Counted from the stretch's first letter, positions 32,655-42,280 are shown. The stretch: DNA of 46,768 bases from Helicobacteraceae bacterium (GCA_015488775.1 WFNF01000038.1:1-46768), one strand, 5' to 3'. Numbers and translations are program-made. The notes: a model not told the origin generated them from the letters alone.

Positions 32655-34294
32655 CTATCTAAATCCCCCTGACAAATGTACAGACTTCCAAAAATAAGTG
32701 GAATATCTGCAAGTGTTTGACCTTTTAGTAGGTGATTTAGCATCATAGTGTGGTTAAAACTTGGTGCTCTCATCTTAAGGCGATATGGTGTTTTTGCTTT
32801 TTCCTCTGTCACTAAGTGCATAAGCACCTCACCTCTTGCCCACTCAACACGGCTTATCGCTTCACCTTTAGGTAGCTTTTTTGGTACCTTAACCATATGA
32901 TCTTTAGTTGGATTCATCTTAGCATCAGCAACTGCTTTTTCAATATGGGCTTTTGCTTTTTTAATAATCTCTACAGACTGTTTTAAATCAAGAAAGAGCA
33001 TCATAAATCTATCTTTAGCACTACCTTTTTCTTGAGTAATGTACTCTAAGTCAAGTTCACCATAAGCAGCGTAAGGCTCATCTATTCTAATGTCAGTTTT
33101 TACACCACTTGCACGAGCGACTATACCACTTAGTCCAAATTCATGTACTTCCTCTTTTGTTAAGATACCAACATTGTCTGAGCGAAGTTTCATCGTTGGA
33201 TTTTTTACGAATACAGCTTCAACTTCTCCAACACTATTATCAAACTTGTCTAAAGCTTTTTGTAACTCATCAAACATACTCATATCAAGACCATATCTAA
33301 CACCACCTGGTTCTATAGACGCAGTGGCGATTCTTGCTCCTGAGTATGATTCTAAGAAGTCTAAGAAAAACTCTCTAGTATCCATGTTCCACATTCCTAA
33401 AGTATGTAAACCCATGTTATTGAAAAAGCCTCCAAGACCCATAAAATGTGATGACACACGAGCTACTTCACCAAGCAAAACACGCATCCATGAAGCAAAG
33501 GGAGTTATCTCTACTTCTGCTATCTCTTCAACTGCCATACAGTAGCCAACCATAGAGTTGATGTTATCCATAAAACACAGACGCTCCACGGCGACAATTG
33601 CACCAACAAAATCTTTTTTTGTTACAAGATGCTCTAGCGCACGCCAAACATAACCAATGTCTGGGTCTATACTTATTACCTCTTCACCATCACAGTGTAC
33701 ACGAAGTCGTATAGGTCCACTTGCTGGGTGTGTTGGTCCCCAGTTAAGAATTGTCTCCGAAGAGTCAGGGTCTAAATCTTTTTCATTTTCATTTTGCTCT
33801 TTTTTAAAAGCATCCACAATCTGCTGAATATTTTGTGTTTGATTTTTTTCATGAGCATCCCAATCAAAATCTTTTCTAAATGGGTAAACACCTTTAAAAT
33901 CTTCACTCTTAATTATCTCTCTAAGGTCTGGATGATTTAAAAATTGCACTCCAAACATAGAAAACGCCTCTCTTTCATGCCAATTTGCACTTGCAAAAAG
34001 TGGAGTAAGAGACTCTATCTTGCAACCCTCTTTATCACGAGGTAAATCAACTTTAAGCCAAAGATTTCTTTTAGTATCTAAATCTTCAAAAAAGTAATTC
34101 ATCTCCATGATATTATCTTCTAAAAAATCTGTAGGAGAAACTGTAGAGAGTGAGCGAAGCCCCTCTTTTTTTATAGCCTCCGAAAGATTAAGCAAATCAT
34201 CTTTAGAACTCAATTTTGCCTTAAGCCATGTTTTTTTGTAGTTTTCTACATATTCGCAAGTGAAATTTTCAATAATTTTGCGTACATTTTCCAT
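32651..34294 (-). CDS. nuoCD: NADH-quinone oxidoreductase subunits C and D fused (divergent)
   Basis: Fused 30-kDa (residues ~1-160) and 49-kDa (~190-547) subunits lining the quinone cavity. The start is ATG 34294, with GGAG upstream; a longer frame starts inside nuoB. The D part has [14 protein letters not shown] where Thermus and others have GPQHPSTHGVLRL: the quinone-site His of THG is missing, while the Tyr partner is kept (GYCMAVEE). The usual H(R/T)GxEK motif reads [10 protein letters not shown]. The C-terminus is [13 protein letters not shown] where canonical chains end in DPVMGEVDR. These are shared with no standard NuoD I recall. Confidence 0.93.
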   Translation of the reverse strand: MENVRKIIENFTCEYVENYKKTWLKAKLSSKDDLLNLSEAIKKEGLRSLSTVSPTDFLEDNIMEMNYFFEDLDTKRNLWLKVDLPRDKEGCKIESLTPLFASANWHEREAFSMFGVQFLNHPDLREIIKSEDFKGVYPFRKDFDWDAHEKNQTQNIQQIVDAFKKEQNENEKDLDPDSSETILNWGPTHPASGPIRLRVHCDGEEVISIDPDIGYVWRALEHLVTKKDFVGAIVAVERLCFMDNINSMVGYCMAVEEIAEVEITPFASWMRVLLGEVARVSSHFMGLGGFFNNMGLHTLGMWNMDTREFFLDFLESYSGARIATASIEPGGVRYGLDMSMFDELQKALDKFDNSVGEVEAVFVKNPTMKLRSDNVGILTKEEVHEFGLSGIVARASGVKTDIRIDEPYAAYGELDLEYITQEKGSAKDRFMMLFLDLKQSVEIIKKAKAHIEKAVADAKMNPTKDHMVKVPKKLPKGEAISRVEWARGEVLMHLVTEEKAKTPYRLKMRAPSFNHTMMLNHLLKGQTLADIPLIFGSLYICQGDLDR

Positions 34295-34767
34295 TAAAAC
34301 TCCATCTCTTTCCAAAGACCACCTTGGCTTGCTGCACTTGGTTCACCATTTTTTATCTTTTGCTTTACCTGTTCTAAACCTTCTATAATAGCTTCAGGTT
34401 TAGGAGGGCATCCAGCTATGAAAACATCAGCAGGTAAAATTTCAGTAGGATTTTTAATTACAGATAAAGAATCATTATATGGACCACCATCAAAAGAGCA
34501 AGCTCCCATAGCAACTACATACTTAGGCTCAGGCATCTGTGCATAAGTTCTTAAAAGTGCTGGAAGTATCTTTTTACTAACTAAACCAGTTATCATTAGT
34601 ACATCAGCTTGACGAGGTGTTGGAGTTGGTAGGTACCCATAACGCTCCCAATCATACCTTGGTCCCATAGCTGCTGCCATCTCTAAAGAGCAACATCCAG
34701 TACAAAAGTGTGCCATCCAAAGAGATTCACTTTTTGCATAGTCAAAAAAATCAAGTATTTTAAGCAT
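34294..34767 (-). CDS. nuoB: NADH-quinone oxidoreductase subunit B
   Basis: Subunit carrying cluster N2, the direct donor to quinone. The 157-residue protein has all motifs: [10 protein letters not shown] (tandem Cys), [28 protein letters not shown] and GCPPKPEAI. The start is ATG 34767 with AAAGGA upstream; the longer frame lies within nuoA. It overlaps nuoA by 8 bases and nuoCD by one (TAATG). Confidence 0.95.
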   Translation of the reverse strand: MLKILDFFDYAKSESLWMAHFCTGCCSLEMAAAMGPRYDWERYGYLPTPTPRQADVLMITGLVSKKILPALLRTYAQMPEPKYVVAMGACSFDGGPYNDSLSVIKNPTEILPADVFIAGCPPKPEAIIEGLEQVKQKIKNGEPSAASQGGLWKEMEF

Positions 34768-35101
34768 TATTTTCCTTTTGAAGTTCGCGCATTGCGAGTG
34801 TAATAGCAAGTGCCATGATAAGAGCAAAAAGACTTGCAACAAGTGAAGCATGTTTATCTAGCCCGAAGACAAAAAGTGAGAAAAATAAACCAGTCATATC
34901 TGCAACTATAAACATAATTGCATAAACAAAAAAGCCAAAGTTTGCTTTTTTTGGAGTAAATGAAGAGGTTGGAAGACCACATTCAAAGTGCTCATTTTTA
35001 ATACTGCTAGGAGCATATGGTGCTAAAGCAATACCTAAAAAATAAAGTAAAAAAACAGCAACACTAACAAAAAGACCATAAAGTAAAAAAGTCTCTATCA
35101 T
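34760..35101 (-). CDS. nuoA: NADH-quinone oxidoreductase subunit A
   Basis: Small three-helix membrane subunit of 113 residues beside the quinone chamber. FECGLPTSSFTPKKANFG matches the conserved loop. The TM2 acidic motif, usually FDVE, reads VADMTG here: Asp is kept but the Glu is lost. It overlaps the FAD oxidoreductase by 4 bases and nuoB by 8. Confidence 0.9.
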   Translation of the reverse strand: MIETFLLYGLFVSVAVFLLYFLGIALAPYAPSSIKNEHFECGLPTSSFTPKKANFGFFVYAIMFIVADMTGLFFSLFVFGLDKHASLVASLFALIMALAITLAMRELQKENNA

Positions 35102-36462
35102 TTTAATTGTCCTATGATGCTAACTGCTGCCATTGTGATAGGGTAAGATGTTGGTGCAGCGGTAAGCATTGGTTGTGTAGCTACTTGCATCGACATAACC
35201 TGATACACATCAAACTTTGACTCAATCATAGTTCCAACTATGTTTATCATTTCACCTGTTTCTTTCCCACCGATAATTTGACCACCGATGATAGTTCCAC
35301 CATTTTTCATAGCTATTAGTTTAACAAACTGCTTTTGAGCATCTGGAATAGTTTCAGGATGGCGGTTAAGTCCACTAAATGAACCAACTACTACATCTAA
35401 TTTAGCATTTTTAGCTTCTTCCTCTGTAACTCCTGCTGATGAAAATGCAACAGACCTAAGCATAGTAGAAAAGATGGCTATAGTTCCACTAAACCCTTTT
35501 AGGTATTCTATACCATAGAGTGAGGTTCCAGCAACCCTAGCTTCTGCAGAAGAGGTAGAAGCTAACATCACCTTTGATGGTTCTTTTGTAATAAAATCTC
35601 GTCTTGCAGTACAATCACCAACAGCAAAAATGTCATGGTTTGATGTTCTCATATATTCATCTACCCAGATACCACCGTAGTGACCAAGAGAAATACCAAC
35701 TTTTTCTGCGAGGTGTGTGTTGGGTTTGTAACCAGTTGCTAAAACAATTGCATCTGCATTGATGATTTTTCCACTTTTGAGTTCTACTGCATTTGCAATA
35801 TTGTCACCATTAAAGTCTAAAATCTCTTTTACTCGATCGTTGCCAATATACTCAATACCAGCCTCCAACAATATTTTCTCAGCCTCAATCGCAACTTCAT
35901 TATCAAAAGCTCCTTTGAGTATATGCTTTGAGCCACCAATAACTTTGACTTTTTTTCCATCACTTACAAGCTCCATAGCCATTTCAATACCGATAAATCC
36001 AGTACCAATAACAATGATATCTGTTTTATCTTTCATATATCTCTTAGCTTTATCTATAAGAGCCTTATTTTTAGCGACAGTAAAAACACCTTCAAGAGCT
36101 AAAGCATGTCGAAGAGAATCATGTACAAAAGGCTTAGAACCTGTAGCAAATATTAGCTTATCAAAATGTATAGCCTCTTTTGTAGTAAAAGCAATTTTTC
36201 CCATAAAATCTATATCACGGACTTCTCCTAAAAGAGTAGAAATACCCATCTCTGCTGCAGCAGCGCAAGAACCTAAATCCTTTTCACTACATCCTAATGT
36301 CTTGCCAAATATGTAGGGAATAGCACACGGAACTAATTGCTCCTTAAATTCACGTACAACAAGTACTTCTTTTTGAGGGTAGTTCATCTTTGCTGTTATA
36401 GCACTCACTCCACCAGCAGGACCACCACCAATAATTAAAATATCACAATTAACATTTTCCAT
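35098..36462 (-). CDS. FAD-dependent pyridine nucleotide-disulfide oxidoreductase, CoA-disulfide reductase/NADH oxidase-like
   Basis: A 454-residue flavoprotein with GGGPAGGVSA (FAD, residues 12-21), the single redox Cys of the CoADR/Nox type at residue 46 (LVPCAIPYIFG), a second Rossmann IVIGTGFIGIEMA for NAD(P)H, ALATGYKPN-type ATG motif (VLATGYKPN), DIFAVGDCTARRDF for FAD, and a dimerisation domain. It is the first gene of the nuo operon, in the place where nuoEFG would be expected, with 4-base overlap to nuoA. It could feed electrons to this complex or act on a sulfur compound; neither is shown by sequence. Confidence 0.85.
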   Translation of the reverse strand: MENVNCDILIIGGGPAGGVSAITAKMNYPQKEVLVVREFKEQLVPCAIPYIFGKTLGCSEKDLGSCAAAAEMGISTLLGEVRDIDFMGKIAFTTKEAIHFDKLIFATGSKPFVHDSLRHALALEGVFTVAKNKALIDKAKRYMKDKTDIIVIGTGFIGIEMAMELVSDGKKVKVIGGSKHILKGAFDNEVAIEAEKILLEAGIEYIGNDRVKEILDFNGDNIANAVELKSGKIINADAIVLATGYKPNTHLAEKVGISLGHYGGIWVDEYMRTSNHDIFAVGDCTARRDFITKEPSKVMLASTSSAEARVAGTSLYGIEYLKGFSGTIAIFSTMLRSVAFSSAGVTEEEAKNAKLDVVVGSFSGLNRHPETIPDAQKQFVKLIAMKNGGTIIGGQIIGGKETGEMINIVGTMIESKFDVYQVMSMQVATQPMLTAAPTSYPITMAAVSIIGQLK

Positions 36463-36556
36463 ACACTATTTCCTTGTTTTATTGTTCTATATCTTAACAC
36501 TTTATACTTTAAAAACTGGCTAATATTAAAGTTTGTAGTAACTAATTAACAAATCA

Positions 36557-36607
36557 ACTATTTTAAAAATAAATAAATTTACTATATTAAATAAAAAACT
36601 GTATAAT
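36557..36607 (+). repeat. AT-rich direct repeat, right copy, with sbcD -10
   Basis: About 51 bp matching 25302-25355 (3-base gap, about four mismatches). It ends with TGTATAAT, so it carries the probable sbcD promoter. Confidence 0.65.
36602..36607 (+). promoter_or_regulatory. -10 element of sbcDC
   Basis: TATAAT within CTGTATAATAT, 26 bases before the sbcD ATG, with RBS AGGGA between. Confidence 0.55.
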
Positions 36608-36632
36608 ATTTTAAATTATTAGGGAATTATAG

Positions 36633-37820
36633 ATGAAAATATTGCATACTTCAGATTGGCACTTAGGACAAAGCTTTATGGGTAAAAGTCGCTTAGAAGA
36701 GCATCAAGCTTTTTTAGCTTGGCTTCTTGAGGCTGTAGAATCTGAAAATATAGATGTACTTATAGTTGCTGGTGATATCTTTGATACTGGTACTCCTCCA
36801 AACTATGCTCTTGAACTTTATTATAATTTTTTAACTAAACTAAAATCTTCTTCTTGTAAAAATATAATCATAACTGCTGGAAACCATGACTCTATAGCTA
36901 CACTAAAAGCTCCACAACAACTTTTAAAAGCACTTAATGTTCATGTAATTACCTCTGGTGATGAGGATGAAAATGAGATTATTAGTATATATAAAGATGA
37001 AAAACTTGAGGGTATTGTTTGTGCTGTTCCATTTCTAAGAGATTATGTTGTTAGGCAGTCTTTAAGTGGTGAGACTATAAAAGATAAAGAAAATGCTTTA
37101 TCTCTTGGAATAAAAGAGCATTACAATAATGTTTACAAAGAGGCCTTAGAACTTTGTAAAGAACAAAATATTCCTATCATTGCTACAGGGCATTTAACAA
37201 CAGTTGGAAGTAAAGCAAGTGAATCAGAACGAGATATATACATAGGTGGAACTTTAGATATAGATAGTGACTTTTTTGCAAAGAACTTTGACTATGTAGC
37301 CTTAGGGCATCTTCATATTAACCAAAGAGTAGGGCAAGAGCATGTTTGTTACTCTGGTTCACCTATACCTCTTAGTTTTAGTGAGTCTACTACTCAAAAA
37401 AAAGTAAATATTGTTGAGTTTAAAGATAAAGAAGTAAAAGTAAGTGAACTAGATATACCACTTTATAGACCTCTTTTAGTGCTTAGGGGAGATGTAGAAT
37501 CTATTGTTTACGAACTTGAAAAAATTGAAAACAAAGAGACATGGATAGAAGTTCATCTAAAAGATGACAACCCCGTGCATGCAAATCAACTTATACGAGA
37601 AAAAGCTACGGAGTTAGAGTTAATACTTTTAGCAGTGAAGATAGATAGAGTAGAGCAAGCTCTTCACTCATCAGACTTTGAAGTCATTAGCTTAGATGAA
37701 CTTAATCCATTAGAGGTATTTGAGCGTCGCATAGAACAAGACTGTTTAGAAGATGAAGAGTTTACTAAAAAATTAATCACAAATTTTAAAAACATTGTAA
37801 ATGAGGTTCAAAACTCATGA
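36633..37820 (+). CDS. sbcD: exonuclease SbcD (Mre11-like)
   Basis: Metallophosphoesterase subunit of the SbcCD nuclease that opens DNA hairpins and trims double-strand ends. The 395-residue protein has the phosphoesterase motifs MKILHTSDWHLG (1-12), VAGDIFDTG (~47-55), GNHDS, GHLTT and DYVALGHLHINQ (~223-234). Length is normal. The ATG has an AGGGA RBS 7 bases upstream, and it overlaps sbcC by 4 bases (ATGA). Confidence 0.95.
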   Translation: MKILHTSDWHLGQSFMGKSRLEEHQAFLAWLLEAVESENIDVLIVAGDIFDTGTPPNYALELYYNFLTKLKSSSCKNIIITAGNHDSIATLKAPQQLLKALNVHVITSGDEDENEIISIYKDEKLEGIVCAVPFLRDYVVRQSLSGETIKDKENALSLGIKEHYNNVYKEALELCKEQNIPIIATGHLTTVGSKASESERDIYIGGTLDIDSDFFAKNFDYVALGHLHINQRVGQEHVCYSGSPIPLSFSESTTQKKVNIVEFKDKEVKVSELDIPLYRPLLVLRGDVESIVYELEKIENKETWIEVHLKDDNPVHANQLIREKATELELILLAVKIDRVEQALHSSDFEVISLDELNPLEVFERRIEQDCLEDEEFTKKLITNFKNIVNEVQNS

Positions 37821-40800
37821 AAATACTTTCAATAAAAGCTTTAAATATCAACTCTCTAAAAGGTGAAACTGAGATAAACTTTGAAGAGCTTACTAAAGAT
37901 GGTTCTTTGTTCGCTATAACAGGACCAACTGGTGCAGGTAAAAGTACTATACTTGACATCATCTCTTGTGCATTATATGGACGAACTGCAAGACTAAAAA
38001 ATCCAGACTACTTGATGTCTAGGCATGCAGGTGAAGCTTATTGTGAAGTTGAGTTTGAGATTAAAACTAAGATGTTTCGTTCATCTTGGAGTCAAAGAAG
38101 AGCGCGTAATAAACATGATGGAAAGTTCCAAACTGCGAAAATGGAACTTTTTGATATAAGCAATGAAAAAATCATAACTCAAAAATCAAGAGAAGTTCCA
38201 AAAAAGATAGAGGAGCTTTCAGGTTTAGATTTTGGACGCTTTACCCAGTCTATGATGCTTGCTCAAGGTGGGTTTGATGCTTTTTTAAAGGCAGATGAAA
38301 AAGAACGATCATCTTTACTAGAAAAAATCACTGGTACACAAATATATGCAAATATATCCATAGCTGTATTTAACAAACATCGTGACCTAGTACAAGATAT
38401 GCAATCTGATCAAAAGGTTTTAGAGAATATTGATGTTTTAGATGATGAGATTGTAAAACAAAAGCAAAAAGAGCTTGATCAAAACATAAGCCTAAAGAAA
38501 AAAAGCGATGATGAACTTAAAGAGCTTACTTTAGCACTTAACTGGACTCAAAGACTCTCAGAACTTACATCAGAAAGTAAAAAGTATGAAGAGGAGTTCA
38601 TAGAAGCTAAAAAAATAAAAGAAGAAAATAAAAGCTCATTTGAAAAACTTGCCTTAGCTAACAGAGCATTAAATGTCTCATCAACTTTTAGTACACATGA
38701 ACAGTTACAAAAGAGTGTAAAAGCAGATAAAGAGGTATCAGCTAAATTTACTAATGAGTTAGAGACTTTAAAGCAAGAGATAAAAGAAAAAAGTGAAGCT
38801 TATGCTCTTGTCAAAAAAGAGTTTGAAAAAGAGAGTGCAGAGTTTGAAACACAAAACAAAAAGCTAAAATTGGCTCGTGAGATTCAAACTCAAGAGAAAC
38901 AAACTTTACAAAATATTAGTAAATCAAAATTTTCTTTAAAAGCTAAAAAAGAGAGTTTAAGTGAAACTACAAAATCTTTAGAGAGTATTTCTGAAAACTA
39001 CAATCATATAACTAAACAAATAAAGATAAAAAACACTTACCTACTTAATAATGATAAAGATGAAAACTTACTCTCTACTATAGGGATAATAAAACAGAAC
39101 ATCACTCAGTATAAAGAGGAAGAAAAAAACACTACTTCTACACAAAAAACTCTTAATGCTTTAAGTGCAAACCTGCAAACACAACAAACAAAGCATGATT
39201 TTCTTCAAAAAGAAGTTGATAAATTATCTACAATATTTAAAGAAAAAGAACTTGAGTATAAAACACTAGAAGATAACAGTTCCAACAACATAAAAGAAGA
39301 AGAGAATCTTCAAAAAGAGATAGAAAATACACAGTTTTTATCTAGAACACTTAAAAGTTATTTGCTTCTTACTAAAAAAATAGCTCAAGAAGTACAAGAG
39401 AGTGAAACTAACAGCATTACTGAAAAGTCTTTGCTAGAGACACAAACCGTTTTAGTGCAACATATAAGTGAAATAAAAAAGCATATAGAAACACTTAGAG
39501 AGAAAAAAGAGAAAGAACAACAACTCAAAAAGTATGAGGAAGATAGAAAAAATCTAATTGATGGTGAAGCTTGTTCTTTATGTGGTTCTACCAATCATCC
39601 GTATGTCGATGACATCTCAGATATACATATAGATGAGACAAACGCAAAGATAAAAAGTCAAGAAAAAGAACTAGAGGAAAAAGAAAAAAACTTAAGAGAC
39701 TTAGATTCACGCCTAGTTGTAGCACAAACAAAAATACAAAACTCAAAACTAGAACTTCAAAAACTAGATGTTGAGTTAGAGACTTTACTTGGTGTGTTTA
39801 AACAGTACTCTTTTGAACTAACAACTAATAGCGAGGTTAATCTTAAAGAAAAAGAAGAAGAGCTTACTCAAAAACTCCAACAACTAAAACAAAATCGTTC
39901 AAAAAAAGATGAACTTTTAAAAGAGAGAGACAAGGCAAGAGAAACACTGCAAGCTCAAGAAAAATCACTCAATGAGTTAAACATATCTTTACAAAAAAAT
40001 CTTAATGAGCAAGAGCAGTCCTCTTTAGCATTAAAATCAAGTCAAGAAAAGAGTGAGTCAACAATAAAAAGCCTAACTTCTCAATATAAAGAGTTTAGCA
40101 TAGAACTAGATATAAAAACATTAGACTCTCAGTATCAAGAACTTTTAAAAAGAAAAGAGTTGTACACTCAAACGCAAGAGACTTTAAAAGTTTTAGAATC
40201 AGAGTTAACTAGCTCTAAAGTAAGTAAAACAGAGTGTGAAACTAAATGCAACTCTATAAACCAAGAGATAAAAACATTGGACAAAGAGATAAAAAACTTA
40301 GAAGAGAGTATGTTTAAACTCTCTTCTAAACGCATAGAGATACTTAATATAGCCAATTTAAATACTCATGAAAAAGAGATTCACTCTAAGTATAAAACAG
40401 TTCAAGAGAAAGAAAGAAATTCACAAACTAAGTTAAATGAACTTGTAACAAAAAATGAAGAACGAACACTTCGTAAAAAAGACTTAGACTCTAAGATACT
40501 TGATGAAGAGAAAAAACTCAAAGAGTTAAGCTTTATACTTGAAGAACTATATAAAAAGAATGACTTTAAACAAATGCAAGAATTTAAAGATGCTATGTTA
40601 AGCACTACAGATAGAGAAAACTTATCAGCTTTATGTAAAAAGATAGATGATCAGTTCACTCAAACACAAACACTAAAATCTCAAACCTTAAAACAACTGC
40701 AAGAGCATCAAAAAGATCCTTTAACTACAAAACCTATGCAAGAACTAGAAGTCGTTCAGTCACTTCTGCAACAAAAAGTAGATGAGCTTTCTCAAAGTAT

Positions 40801-41395
40801 AGGTAGTGGCATAAAAGAGCTAGAACTAAACCAAAAAAATATAGATAATTTTAAAGAGAGAATAAACTCTTTAAAAGAGAAAGAAGAGATTTTTAAAGTT
40901 TGGGTAAAACTAAATGAACTTGTCGGTTCAGCAGATGGAACAAAGTTCAAAAAGTTTGCACAAGGTATAACTCTTGATCAACTAATAAACTTAGCGAACC
41001 AGCACTTAAGTGTTCTAAGTTCTCGTTACACACTAGCAAGAAACCAAGACAAACTCTTAGACCTTGAGGTAATAGATGCATTCCAAGGCAATGTAATCCG
41101 CCCAGTAAGTACGCTCTCAGGTGGAGAAAGCTTCATAGTAAGTCTTGCACTAGCTTTAGGTCTTTCAGAGCTTGCAAGTCAAAAAATATCTATAGACTCA
41201 CTCTTTTTAGATGAGGGCTTTGGAACTTTGGATGAAGAGAGCTTAGAGACAGCACTTAACGCTTTAAATCTTCTTCAAGGCTCAGGAAAGATGGTTGGTG
41301 TCATCTCGCATGTGGAGGCTCTAAAAGAGCGAATACCTTTACAGATAAAGGTTGTTCCTAATGGGGATGGCACTAGTTTTGTTGAGGTTATATGA
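37817..41395 (+). CDS. sbcC: exonuclease SbcC (Rad50-like ATPase)
   Basis: SMC-like ATPase partner of SbcD. The 1192-residue protein has Walker A GPTGAGKST (~35-43), a Q-loop region, two very long coiled-coil arms rich in Glu/Lys, a zinc hook CSLCGS (Cys586 and Cys589), the ABC signature LSGGESF and Walker B SLFLDEGFGTLD near the C-terminus. Length is within the family range (~1000-1200). The stop overlaps a small ATG frame that is probably a relic. Confidence 0.95.
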   Translation: MKILSIKALNINSLKGETEINFEELTKDGSLFAITGPTGAGKSTILDIISCALYGRTARLKNPDYLMSRHAGEAYCEVEFEIKTKMFRSSWSQRRARNKHDGKFQTAKMELFDISNEKIITQKSREVPKKIEELSGLDFGRFTQSMMLAQGGFDAFLKADEKERSSLLEKITGTQIYANISIAVFNKHRDLVQDMQSDQKVLENIDVLDDEIVKQKQKELDQNISLKKKSDDELKELTLALNWTQRLSELTSESKKYEEEFIEAKKIKEENKSSFEKLALANRALNVSSTFSTHEQLQKSVKADKEVSAKFTNELETLKQEIKEKSEAYALVKKEFEKESAEFETQNKKLKLAREIQTQEKQTLQNISKSKFSLKAKKESLSETTKSLESISENYNHITKQIKIKNTYLLNNDKDENLLSTIGIIKQNITQYKEEEKNTTSTQKTLNALSANLQTQQTKHDFLQKEVDKLSTIFKEKELEYKTLEDNSSNNIKEEENLQKEIENTQFLSRTLKSYLLLTKKIAQEVQESETNSITEKSLLETQTVLVQHISEIKKHIETLREKKEKEQQLKKYEEDRKNLIDGEACSLCGSTNHPYVDDISDIHIDETNAKIKSQEKELEEKEKNLRDLDSRLVVAQTKIQNSKLELQKLDVELETLLGVFKQYSFELTTNSEVNLKEKEEELTQKLQQLKQNRSKKDELLKERDKARETLQAQEKSLNELNISLQKNLNEQEQSSLALKSSQEKSESTIKSLTSQYKEFSIELDIKTLDSQYQELLKRKELYTQTQETLKVLESELTSSKVSKTECETKCNSINQEIKTLDKEIKNLEESMFKLSSKRIEILNIANLNTHEKEIHSKYKTVQEKERNSQTKLNELVTKNEERTLRKKDLDSKILDEEKKLKELSFILEELYKKNDFKQMQEFKDAMLSTTDRENLSALCKKIDDQFTQTQTLKSQTLKQLQEHQKDPLTTKPMQELEVVQSLLQQKVDELSQSIGSGIKELELNQKNIDNFKERINSLKEKEEIFKVWVKLNELVGSADGTKFKKFAQGITLDQLINLANQHLSVLSSRYTLARNQDKLLDLEVIDAFQGNVIRPVSTLSGGESFIVSLALALGLSELASQKISIDSLFLDEGFGTLDEESLETALNALNLLQGSGKMVGVISHVEALKERIPLQIKVVPNGDGTSFVEVI

Positions 41396-41532
41396 AAATA
41401 TTAGAAATTAGAAGTTAATTTTGTGTTGCATATGGAAACAGTTGCTTAGAATTGTATTATAAAGAGTATAAATTTAAGTTTCCACTCTGCACACCTTCAA
41501 ATTATGTTGGTGTACCATTTATGCTTAATTGA
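41392..41532 (+). pseudogene. short relic frame overlapping the sbcC stop
   Basis: ATGA overlap with sbcC opens MKILEIRS followed by TAA, then in the same frame FCVAYGNSCLELYYKEYK and FKFPLCTPSNYVGVPFMLN before TGA at 41530-41532. It resembles a small third gene in the operon carrying one in-frame stop. Its codons are AT-rich and no family is recognised; chance is possible. Confidence 0.25.
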
Positions 41533-41599
41533 TTATACGATTAAATACAAAAAAACTTTCTGATGTGATACATATTTACTTGTACCACAATCATGATAA

Positions 41600-42280
41600 T
41601 CAAGAAATATTTTTTACAATCAAAGTACTATTCTTTTTGCCTGTTAACTTTACGATAAAATCTTCTTTATTAATTTTGAAAAAATCTCCCCATGAGTTAA
41701 CACCATTTTTTTTAGATAAGAGCATGTTCTTATACGGACTTAATAAAGAACCAACCTTAGATAAGTGTGTAAAACCACTTTCATCTTTATGTTTATCTAT
41801 TAATTTTTTTATTTTTTGTATATTAGTCTCAACCATCTCTTTTTGGAAAGATTCTTTTTTTAACTGAATAAACGTCGTATAAGCATTACGTAATGCTTCT
41901 GGTGTCTTCTCTTCACCTAAACCCAATACTGTAAAATTATTAGCTTTTACTTCCATAGCTAGCGCTGTAAAATCACTATCACTAGATACAATTGCAATAG
42001 TGTCTACACTTGAGGTACAGATAGTTTTCATTACATCAATAACCATTTTGATATCTGCTGCATTTTTATAATGCGTGTTGTGTTTCACTTGTATTGCTTC
42101 TATAGCATATTCCTGTAAAACTTGACTCCATTTTAGACTTTTTGAGTTACTCCAGTCGTTATAAGCTTTAGATATTATCACCTCACCATGATATTCTAAA
42201 GATGAAAAAATACTTTGTAGATAACTAGCACTTACATTTTCACAATCGAAGAATATGGCGATTTTATTTTGTTTTAACAT
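41600..42280 (-). CDS. NYN (PIN-like) nuclease with C-terminal LOTUS/OST-HTH domain
   Basis: A 226-residue protein. Residues 1-130 form an NYN (Nedd4-BP1/YacP, DUF88/LabA-type) PIN-like ribonuclease domain with the acidic site intact: IAIFFDCEN (Asp12), KNAADIKMVID (Asp76), VSSDSDFTALA (Asp101, Asp103), then VLGLGEEKTPEALR. The tail (~150-226) fits a LOTUS/OST-HTH RNA-binding domain: SGFTHLSKVGSLLSP, and GVNSWGDFFKIN...DFIVKL. Such pairs are RNases acting on RNA in stress or defence. The start lies inside the pVip gene (7-base overlap) with AAGGGG upstream, so it is translationally coupled to it. Confidence 0.88.
   Translation of the reverse strand: MLKQNKIAIFFDCENVSASYLQSIFSSLEYHGEVIISKAYNDWSNSKSLKWSQVLQEYAIEAIQVKHNTHYKNAADIKMVIDVMKTICTSSVDTIAIVSSDSDFTALAMEVKANNFTVLGLGEEKTPEALRNAYTTFIQLKKESFQKEMVETNIQKIKKLIDKHKDESGFTHLSKVGSLLSPYKNMLLSKKNGVNSWGDFFKINKEDFIVKLTGKKNSTLIVKNIS

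Noticed and set aside
33090-33545. Long frame on the plus strand opposite nuoCD
   Set aside because: Antisense shadow of nuoCD codons, no RBS and low-complexity Ser/Pro/Thr translation.
35759-36316. Long frame on the plus strand opposite the FAD oxidoreductase gene
   Set aside because: Antisense shadow of a confident coding gene, without RBS or motif.
36633-41395. SbcCD as part of a phage-defence nuclease system with the viperin locus
   Set aside because: Standard housekeeping SbcD and SbcC with all usual motifs and opposite orientation to the defence genes; adjacency alone is not evidence.
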